Source: a beta proteobacterium AAP51 (GTDB lineage: Bacteria; Pseudomonadota; Gammaproteobacteria; Burkholderiales; Burkholderiaceae_C). From it: 64,000 bases of DNA. The notes beneath the pieces were generated by a model. That model worked only from the letters and a program-made list of their open reading frames with translations, had not been told where the DNA came from and searched no databases. Location of the stretch: positions 113,813-177,812 of the forward strand of contig LJHT01000058.1 of the NCBI GenBank assembly GCA_001295905.1, written 5' to 3'. The position numbers were made by a program, and so were the translations under genes. Shown one piece after another: positions 43,060-49,063 of this stretch. Position 1 is the first letter of the stretch. Every line of letters begins with the position of its first letter.

Positions 43060-44165
43060 GCCGCCTCCGTGGCCAGGCTGGTGCGCGAGGCGCGGGCCAG
43101 GATGTCGCGCACGGTGCCCGGGTCGCGCAGGCTTTCCAGCCCCAGTGTTTGAACGCCGGTGGCGCCTGCGGCTTCGGCCGAGGACAGCGGCGAACGCGTC
43201 ATCGCACCGCTCAGCGCCAACAGAGGCAGTTGCTGGCTGCGCAGCCAGTCGGCACCTGCGATGGCGCCCATGGCCTCACCGCTGCTGAAGATGCAACCGT
43301 CCACGCGCTCGCGGAACTTCTCGGAACGCAGCAAGGCTGCCGTTTCCTGCTGCAAGAGGCCATCGGCCACCTCGAGCACCAGCACGTCGACGGCCTTGGC
43401 ATGCATCTGGGCCTGCACGGTGTAGAGGATGCCGAGCAGCTGCTCCAGGCCCAGTTCGAAGGTCGAGGCATAGCCGCAGTGGGTGAAATCAAGCACCCAG
43501 TCGGCACCTGCGTCGCCCAGCAGACCGGGGTCGTTGCCCGAGCCCGTGCCCGTGATCTTGGCGCCGCCCACGCGCAGGCCCGCCCGCTTCAGACCGTAGA
43601 TCAGGTGCGCCGCAGAAGTGGTCTTCCCGGCATTCATCGAAGTGCCCAGCGAGGCCAGCGTCAGCGGGCGGGCGTCTTGTGCCGTGCCCAGCGGCAGGGC
43701 AGTGCGCAGCAGGTTCACGCGCTGGCCTTGCGCGTCCAGCACCAGCCCCAACGGGCGCAGCTCGGTGGGTGCGGGCGTGCCGGCGCGGCGTGACACCACC
43801 TCCGCGGCCACGCCGCCGCTGGCTGCAAGGTGGCAGGGCCCCAGCGTGTCGGGTACCCGCGCCTCGAACTGGTCTGGCGCATAGCGCGCGGCGTAAGCCA
43901 CCAGCACTTCATCGCCGACGAACAGGGTAGACCGGCGGCTGTCGGTCAGCTCCAGTGCAGGGTGCTTGCCGATGCGTTCCACGCGGGCCAGCACCAGATC
44001 GCCGGCCCTCGGCACTGCCGTCGTGTCGGCTTGCAGTGCCGACAGATCCGTGGCTGCAATGCGGCGTGTGTTGTAGCTGCGCTTGACCAACTTCAGCCGT
44101 TCGGGCGTGAGCAGGGCCAAGGGCGTGTGCGTCTCGGAGGGATGCAGAGGGGTCGCGATGTTCAT
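43056..44165 (-). CDS. P-loop NTPase, SIMIBI type (DUF1611/MobB/BioD-like)
   Basis: 369 residues. The N-terminal half (about 50-150) is a beta-rich domain (GDLVLARVERIGKHPALEL, VGDEVLVAYAARYAPDQFEA) of unknown kind. The C-terminal half (about 165-340) is a P-loop domain with Walker A LGTSMNAGKTTSAAHL, then GLRVGGAKITGTGSGND (an Asp-containing switch as in MobB/BioD/DUF1611), HCGYASTFELGLEQLL, and Walker B-like VDVLVLEVADGLLQQET. Such enzymes use nucleotide to modify or ligate small molecules or load cofactors. It heads a coupled operon with an ABC exporter and a hydrolase; the pathway is not recognised. Confidence 0.7.
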   Translation of the reverse strand: MNIATPLHPSETHTPLALLTPERLKLVKRSYNTRRIAATDLSALQADTTAVPRAGDLVLARVERIGKHPALELTDSRRSTLFVGDEVLVAYAARYAPDQFEARVPDTLGPCHLAASGGVAAEVVSRRAGTPAPTELRPLGLVLDAQGQRVNLLRTALPLGTAQDARPLTLASLGTSMNAGKTTSAAHLIYGLKRAGLRVGGAKITGTGSGNDPGLLGDAGADWVLDFTHCGYASTFELGLEQLLGILYTVQAQMHAKAVDVLVLEVADGLLQQETAALLRSEKFRERVDGCIFSSGEAMGAIAGADWLRSQQLPLLALSGAMTRSPLSSAEAAGATGVQTLGLESLRDPGTVRDILARASRTSLATEAA

Positions 44166-44671
44166 GGCGTGGCTTCAATGTGGGGGTGCATGTCGCCCGA
44201 CATTGGGCGAGACGCGGCACAGAGGCGGTGCACGCATGCCTGATACGGTGCGAGCTGCGTTGAACGCCACTTTTTTGAGGTCGGTCCCTTTGCCTCGCGC
44301 ATCTGCTGCGCAGCATGCGCGAGCACGCGCACACGCGGCAGGGAAAACATGGCTGATATGGCGGTGCGCTCCGCGACGTGCGCTGGCGACGGTCTTCGGC
44401 GCGACTCTTCAAGCCACATAGGGTGCGCCAGCGTCAATGCGACGAGCCGGGCGCTCTCGCCAACCCGGGCGCCAAACGAGCGCTCGCGCAGCGGTGCCCG
44501 CTCATCGAGTCCACACACCGAATGTTCGAGCATCCGGCCTACGGCCAAGACAAACCAGACATCGTCTTGCTAGGCTCGTTGAGGTTGCCCCGCCAACGAC
44601 CAGCCCGGCTTCCGGAGGTGCCCAGGTCTACGGCTGCTTGTCCCCGGACTGATCAGGCTTGGCCGCCGGGG
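44166..44671 (-). promoter_or_regulatory. Upstream region of the NTPase operon with two inverted repeats
   Basis: 506 bases with no gene I can support. A perfect inverted repeat TCGCCC-N6-GGGCGA (44193-44198 and 44205-44210) lies 28-45 bases before the NTPase start, where an operator would sit. A longer hairpin (44294-44306 with 44310-44323, loop TGC, one bulged C) lies further upstream. It has no T-tract on either strand, so it is not a standard terminator. A reading frame of 128 codons on the minus strand has no protein features I trust. Confidence 0.4.
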
Positions 44672-44854
44672 TTAGGCATGCCCCGCGAAGTTCAGCAGCA
44701 GCAGGACGAAGTGGGCGCCCAGGCCTGCCGTGAAGGCGACGCCCATGTGCGTGAGCCAGCCCATGGGTGGCGGGACATAACCCGGCACATGCAGGCGCCG
44801 AAGGGTTTGGAGGTTGGCTGGTGTGCTGGTGGTGCTCACTGTGCTCGAAGTCAT
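44672..44854 (-). CDS. Small membrane protein, 60 residues
   Basis: The 60-residue product has a polar N-terminal part (MTSSTVSTTSTPANLQTLRR, then LHVPGYVPPPMGWLTH) and a C-terminal hydrophobic helix MGVAFTAGLGAHFVLLLLNF ending AGHA. The helix matches the one in the small protein at 38899-39048 almost residue for residue, and the DNA is similar over about 55 bases. No ribosome-binding site stands out. It is probably a single-span membrane peptide of unknown function. Together the two copies bracket the NTPase-ABC-hydrolase-porin cassette. Confidence 0.5.
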   Translation of the reverse strand: MTSSTVSTTSTPANLQTLRRLHVPGYVPPPMGWLTHMGVAFTAGLGAHFVLLLLNFAGHA

Positions 44855-45055
44855 GGTGTCTGCGCCTTGTGGGCGTCAAGTGAAACGGTGGCGCCATGTT
44901 CGACAATCTCCGTGTAAACCCTAAGTCACTTCGGCGCTCTTCGCATGTCGTTTGCGCAGTACCGTGCACTTGTCCACAGCCGTGACTGGTTTGGATGGGT
45001 CCTTCACCAAGGATGGCGGGGGAGTGACAGTGCCGTCGTAGCCGGAGCGCGAGTG

Positions 45056-45286
45056 ATGCAAACCATGACAGACACCCTGGTCTTGGTGCCAGCGATGGTC
45101 ACCCAGGTCATGCTGGCGGTGGGTATCGCCTACCTCGAGACGCCAGACGGACGGTCGTGGGCAGTCAGGAGGGCCACGCGGGGTGCTGGCCTGGACGGGC
45201 TGATGTCTGGGCAGCTGGTGGCATTGACGATCGAACGCCACAAGGGTTTCGACATTGCGGTGGCGTACGGAGCTTTGCGGGACTGA
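45056..45286 (+). CDS. Small hypothetical protein
   Basis: 76 residues from ATG 45056 (the frame is open to 44945). The segment GIAYLETPDGRSWAVRRATR, GAGLDGLMSGQLVALTIER, HKGFDIAVAYGAL reads like a small beta-barrel protein, alternating strands and turns with a DG turn and an ERH motif, rather than random translation. I know no family name for it. It stands alone in a gene-poor stretch, and only a weak GGAG lies before the start. It could be a remnant. Confidence 0.35.
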   Translation: MQTMTDTLVLVPAMVTQVMLAVGIAYLETPDGRSWAVRRATRGAGLDGLMSGQLVALTIERHKGFDIAVAYGALRD

Positions 45287-45325
45287 AGTTCTCACCGGCC
45301 GGGTGAAGCTTCAGGAGCAACGCGA

Positions 45326-45508
45326 TCACCGCGCATCGGGTCTGTGGAGTACCTTGACCCGGAGGATGGCGTGCCGGTCGGGTTTCCAGACCTTGTGCGC
45401 CCGGCCCAATAACACCTGATCGCTTTTTTCGGTGATCGCGCCGAAGACTTCGAACTCTGCAACGACAGCGCGGTCGCTGGCTGCATTGGCCCAAGACAGC
45501 CGCTCCCG
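45326..45508 (-). pseudogene. Coding remnant without a start codon
   Basis: Between an in-frame TAG (45509-45511) and a TGA (45326-45328), the minus strand reads RERLSWANAASDRAVVAEF, EVFGAITEKSDQVLLGRAHK, VWKPDRHAILRVKVLHRPDA. This is protein-like, with alternating strands and charged turns, but no ATG, GTG or TTG precedes it in frame. It may be a fragment of a gene broken by rearrangement. The family is not recognised. Confidence 0.25.
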
Positions 45509-45596
45509 CTACTTCTGAACGGCAAGGGGGGTCGAGCTAAACGTGAATTAGGCCTTTCCGTACGCCCCGGCCCCAAATGATCGCGGGCGTGGCCTT

Positions 45597-45641
45597 GCGG
45601 GCTTGCCGCACCAAGGCTTTGCCGTGCCTGCACAGCCCTGA
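45597..45641 (+). pseudogene. 45-base remnant of a GT41 gene 3' end
   Basis: By eye, 41 of 45 bases match 36950-36994, the last 14 codons and stop of the GT41 gene. The reading is AGLPHQGFAVPAQP-stop against AGLPPQGFAVPAQA-stop. Sequence on either side does not match clearly, so only the tail survives. It lies about 8.6 kb from the intact gene, at the edge of the accessory region. Confidence 0.55.
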
Positions 45642-45674
45642 CCGGGCAGCCAGGACGTCTCTTCGAGGTGCCGA

Positions 45675-46271
45675 TCAGGCCGGCCCCAGCCCCGCCACGG
45701 CCCAACGCAGCCACCGCAGCGCGTCCTGCGCGACGACCAGCAAAAGATGGCTCATCAGCAGCACATAGCCCAGGCCGGCGCCGCCCAGGGCTGCGGACAC
45801 GGCCAGCGCGAGCCCGTCGCGCGCCACCCAGGCGAGGCTGAGCAGCGCCAGGCTGAAGGCGGGCAACACGTTCGCGAAAGGCAGCGGCAGCAACAGCAGC
45901 AGACCCAAGGTGCCGATCCAGCAACCCCAGGCGCGGTGCGTCACCGGCGCCAGAAGCAGACTGCAGCGCGGGCGCAGCCAGCGTTTCGCCCAGCGCTGTA
46001 CCGCGTCGAGCAAGGCCTGGATGCGCGCCGACGTACGCTCGCTCATCGGCAACGCAGCCAGCCAGGCAGGAATGGGCACCGCCGAGCCCGACCGGTGCCA
46101 ACGGTGGGCAATGAGCAAGACGAGCAGGCTCACCCCCAGCAAGGGCGTGAGGCTCAGCAAAGAGACGAGCAACAGCAGGACGGCGGCCGATGCTTCGCCA
46201 TGCAGACGCAGCAACTGACCCACGTTCACGCTCGGGGGACTCGGTGGTGGCGCTTCGGGAGGGAGGGGCAT
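45675..46271 (-). CDS. exoD: ExoD-like exopolysaccharide synthesis membrane protein
   Basis: 198 residues from ATG 46271. An ATG at 46325 was rejected because it follows directly on the T-tract of the terminator at 46327-46358. Pro-rich N-terminus, then VNVGQLLRLHGEASAAVLLL, two hydrophobic hairpins separated by a basic amphipathic part (MSERTSARIQALLDAVQRWA), and the family-like PLPFANVLPAFSLALLSLAW followed by VARDGLALAVSAALGG. ExoD proteins are inner-membrane proteins linked to exopolysaccharide production and alkali tolerance in rhizobia; the mechanism is unsettled. It sits alone, outside the main polysaccharide array. Confidence 0.75.
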   Translation of the reverse strand: MPLPPEAPPPSPPSVNVGQLLRLHGEASAAVLLLLVSLLSLTPLLGVSLLVLLIAHRWHRSGSAVPIPAWLAALPMSERTSARIQALLDAVQRWAKRWLRPRCSLLLAPVTHRAWGCWIGTLGLLLLLPLPFANVLPAFSLALLSLAWVARDGLALAVSAALGGAGLGYVLLMSHLLLVVAQDALRWLRWAVAGLGPA

Positions 46272-46326
46272 CGACAACGGGTTGGGGCGAGAGTCGCGAC
46301 CACTTCTGCGGCCTGTGTGCACCATG

Positions 46327-46358
46327 AAAAAAGCCGGCGCCTGCAAGCAGGCACCGGC
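46327..46358 (-). terminator. Rho-independent terminator of the secreted-protein gene
   Basis: On the minus strand a 12-base stem (46347-46358 pairing with 46333-46344, one mismatch, tiny loop) is followed by six T (46332-46327). It lies 52 bases after the stop of the secreted PstS-like gene and before the ExoD start, in the correct orientation for both. Confidence 0.85.
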
Positions 46359-46409
46359 GCAATCAGGTCGCACTGAACAGGGCTGGGCGTGGGCCCAGCC
46401 CGAAAGCCA

Positions 46410-47750
46410 TCAGAACGTCGGCAGCGCGGGGCGGCAGTTGTCGATGGCGCCGCTGGCGTCGGCGCGGTTCCACGGGTTGCCCGTGGTCTGGCCCGTCACC
46501 GAGTTCAGGCCGATGGTGCCGGCCTTGCCGTCGTCGGTGGCGGTGTTGCCGAAGGTGGGGTGCAGGATGGGCTGGGTCGCGAACAGGGCCTTGAAGGCGG
46601 CCTTGTAGGCGGCGTGGTCGGCGTCGATGGCCGGCGAGACACGCGTGTTCAGCGCGGCATCACCGTACCAGGGGTAGGTGCCGTTCTTGACGTTGGTGTA
46701 GTTGCCGATGACACCGTTGATGCGCACATGCTTCCAGCCGGCGGTGTTGACCAGTTCGGTGGTCAGCGTGCCGATGGCGCCGCGGCCGCCGGTGTTGTGG
46801 GTGGCCAGGCAGAAGGCGACCTGGCCCGAACCGCTGTTGTTCACCACCAGGCTGGTGCCGTTGCACAGCGTGGCGGCCACGGTGTTGTTCAGGGCGTCGG
46901 GGCCGCTCACGAACGTCGGCAGGTTGGCGTTGCAGCTCTTGCCCGTGGTGCCGTTGGCGGTGCGCGCGATCACACCTTCGTAGGTCTTCTGGGTGCCGGA
47001 AGTGTCGGCACGCCGGGCGACGTAGACGGTGTCGTCAGCCAGCACGGCGCCGGTCAGGGCCGACCAGCTCTGGCCTTCCTGCGTGAACATCGCGCGCATC
47101 ACGGTCTCGGGCAGCGAGGGGATGTCGGCGGCCAGCGTCGAACCCACCACCTTGCCCTGCACGGCTTGCAGTGCCTCGTACGCGACGTTGGTCACCGGCA
47201 GGCCGAAGATCACCGTGGCCAGCGGCTCGATGATCAGGTTGTTGTAGGTGCCGGCGGCGGGGCCGAAGAACTGCGGCTCCACATCGCTGATGCCCAGCGG
47301 CGACACGCGGGTGGTGGTCAGCGTGCCAGCGGCTTCGGTGCAGGCGATGTCAGTGCCGGCGTTGGTGGCGTTGGCGCAGCTCGAAGCGATCTTCACCAGG
47401 TCGAGGAAGGGCAGGGGCGTGCTGTTGTTGATGGGCTGCACGCCGTTGCCAGAGCCGCCGACGGAGTGCTTGTGCACGGCCAACTGCGTGCGGCCGGCCA
47501 GGCCGCCGATCTTCGTGCCGTCGGCCGTGCACAGCCAGACGGCCTGGTTGCTGATGGTGTACTTGTTGATGGTGCCGGCCACGCACATCGACAGCGTGGC
47601 GTTCTCCAGGCCCACGTCCATGGCGGTGGCGCCGCTGACGTAGATCTGCATCGCGTTGGCGGGCACGAAGCTGGAAGCGGGCAGTGCGAAGGCCGAGGTG
47701 GCCACGCCGCACAGGGCGGCCACGCCCAGGGCAAGTTTGCTGAGTTTCAT
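46410..47750 (-). CDS. Secreted PstS/DING-like protein of unknown function
   Basis: 446 residues. A clean signal peptide (MKLSKLALGVAALCGVATSAFA) leads into MQIYVSGATAMDVGLENATL, recalling the (V)SGA start of PstS-type phosphate-binding folds. Later parts (TYNNLIIEPLATVIFGLPVT, VAYEALQAVQGKVVGSTL, GFNSVTGQTTGNPWN-like end) are Gly/Thr/Asn-rich and contain several cysteines (CVAGT, WLCTADG, SSCANATN, CTEAAG, CNANL, TLCNG, FCLATH, NCRP) that could form disulfides. There is no membrane anchor or sorting tail. It is probably extracellular, perhaps an export substrate of the type II-like system at the start of the window. It lies 109 bases after the VPLPA gene and ends in a strong terminator. Confidence 0.65.
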   Translation of the reverse strand: MKLSKLALGVAALCGVATSAFALPASSFVPANAMQIYVSGATAMDVGLENATLSMCVAGTINKYTISNQAVWLCTADGTKIGGLAGRTQLAVHKHSVGGSGNGVQPINNSTPLPFLDLVKIASSCANATNAGTDIACTEAAGTLTTTRVSPLGISDVEPQFFGPAAGTYNNLIIEPLATVIFGLPVTNVAYEALQAVQGKVVGSTLAADIPSLPETVMRAMFTQEGQSWSALTGAVLADDTVYVARRADTSGTQKTYEGVIARTANGTTGKSCNANLPTFVSGPDALNNTVAATLCNGTSLVVNNSGSGQVAFCLATHNTGGRGAIGTLTTELVNTAGWKHVRINGVIGNYTNVKNGTYPWYGDAALNTRVSPAIDADHAAYKAAFKALFATQPILHPTFGNTATDDGKAGTIGLNSVTGQTTGNPWNRADASGAIDNCRPALPTF

Positions 47751-47859
47751 GGTGTCTAGTCCTTCAGGATTTGGGAAAACAGGTGAGGTCGTCGAACATG
47801 GCTCCGCCTTGCCCGGCTGCCCATGGCAACCGGGAGGCGAAAGCTAGGTCAGGAGGGGG

Positions 47860-48717
47860 TCAGGCGGCCAGTGCGGCAGCGCGGCGGCGGCGCACCATGC
47901 CACCCACGGCCACCAGGCCGGCGCCCATCAGCCACAGGGCCGGGGGCAGCGGCACGACAGCGGCGGGGGCCAGCGAATAGCTGAACTCACCGTCGGCGTT
48001 GAGCAGGACGGTGGCCAGGCCACCGCTGTTGCCGTAGGCGGTGGTGTTGGCGAGCAAGGCGGTATTGCCCGTGAAGGACGAGCGAACGGCATAGAACAGA
48101 TTGGCACTTTGGCCGACGTCAGCCAGGCCAACGCCAGACTGGAAGCCCGTGAGCGCGGCCGTGTTGAGCAGGACGCCCGTCTTCGACAGGGTGAAAGGGT
48201 TGGCCAACGTGCCCAGGCTGCCCCACAGGCCCGTGCTCGAGAAAGCGTCGAGCTGGGCGTTCGTGAAGTCCTCGTTCGACCGGGTCGACGAAGCGATCAG
48301 TCGGCGAGAGTTCTGAGTCGACGACACGCTCTGGGCGTCATACGCACCCACCATCCACTTCACGTTGGCAGCGGTCTGCGTGCCCAGCCAGCTGGCAAAC
48401 GACGGGTCGCTGAAGTTCGCTGCGTTGCTGCCATTGAGCAGCAGACCCGCTTCGGGAGACTTGTCGCCCACGGCGCCCACGCCGCTGTTCACGCCGGCAT
48501 TGTTGTCGGCCACCGAGGTGGTGATGCCGGTGGGCAGGAAGGTGTTCATCAGGAACCCGAGGTCCCGGACATACCAGTCGAAGGTGACCGTGTTGAAGGC
48601 CAGCAACGCGAGATTGCCGTTGTTGTTCGTAGAACCGGTTGACAGGTCGGCGTGGGCGCCGCCGGCCAGGGTGGCCAGGGCGGCGGCCACGGCGGCCAGC
48701 TTGAACTTGAGTTTCAT
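47860..48717 (-). CDS. VPLPA-CTERM surface protein, probable XrtD target
   Basis: 285 residues from ATG 48717, preceded by GGAGAGAG. Signal peptide MKLKFKLAAVAAALATLAGGAHA, then a Ser/Asn/Thr/Gly-rich body (SVADNNAGVNSGVGAVGDKS, SSTQNSRRLIASSTRSNEDF). The C-terminus has the tripartite exosortase signal: VPLPPALWL motif, hydrophobic helix (MGAGLVAVGGMV), and basic cluster RRRR followed by AAALAA. In VPLPA-CTERM proteins exosortase D cuts near the motif. The exosortase gene lies about 5 kb upstream on the same strand. This is the only such target in the window. Confidence 0.9.
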   Translation of the reverse strand: MKLKFKLAAVAAALATLAGGAHADLSTGSTNNNGNLALLAFNTVTFDWYVRDLGFLMNTFLPTGITTSVADNNAGVNSGVGAVGDKSPEAGLLLNGSNAANFSDPSFASWLGTQTAANVKWMVGAYDAQSVSSTQNSRRLIASSTRSNEDFTNAQLDAFSSTGLWGSLGTLANPFTLSKTGVLLNTAALTGFQSGVGLADVGQSANLFYAVRSSFTGNTALLANTTAYGNSGGLATVLLNADGEFSYSLAPAAVVPLPPALWLMGAGLVAVGGMVRRRRAAALAA

Positions 48718-49063
48718 GTTTGCTCTCTCCAGAAAATTGAATCGGACCATGTGGTTCCAGTTCGACGGCGAGCGGGCTGCACCGACCCTCTAGCTGCAGA
48801 AACTGCATCGGCCACCCCGGCAACCCGGGCCAGACTCGACTCCTGAAAGACTAGGTTCCCACTGTGTCGTGAGAAGCTGCGCACTGCGGTCCGGATGTAG
48901 CCCTTGAGGGCTAGCCCTTTGCGCGGTGTGCAACCCTTGGTTTCAGGACTCCACCCACGCTAGAACCATAGGGCCCGGATGTGACATCGTGCCGCCCTTG
49001 CACCGGGTTCGGCATGAGGAGATCAGACTATGCGCGGGCCTGCAGATGCGGGGTGGGGCGCGG
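48718..49063 (-). promoter_or_regulatory. Promoter region of the VPLPA-CTERM gene
   Basis: 346 bases without a gene, between the second GT41 stop and the VPLPA-CTERM start. They hold an unusual alternating palindrome, TAGCCCT-TG-AGGGCTA-GCCCT (48898-48918), in which AGGGCTAGCCCT (48907-48918) is a perfect 12-base palindrome. A GGCCCGGATGTGACA element (48972-48986) resembles one beside the EpsA-like gene. A Shine-Dalgarno sequence lies at 48723-48730. No convincing -35/-10 pair was seen. Confidence 0.5.

Noticed and set aside
45292..46362. 356-codon minus-strand frame overlapping the ExoD-like gene and the terminator
   Set aside because: It is out of frame with a recognisable membrane protein and runs through a rho-independent terminator; composition is Arg/Ala/Gly-rich without hydrophobic structure.
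47812..47834. 10-base hairpin between the VPLPA gene and the secreted-protein gene
   Set aside because: No T-tract follows on the minus strand, so it is not supported as a terminator; it could be a weak attenuator at most.
48909..48922. Sigma-54-like GG-N10-GC element (GGCTAGCCCTTTGC)
   Set aside because: It reads toward the antisense of the GT41 gene, not toward the VPLPA-CTERM gene, and the TGGCAC part of the consensus is poor.
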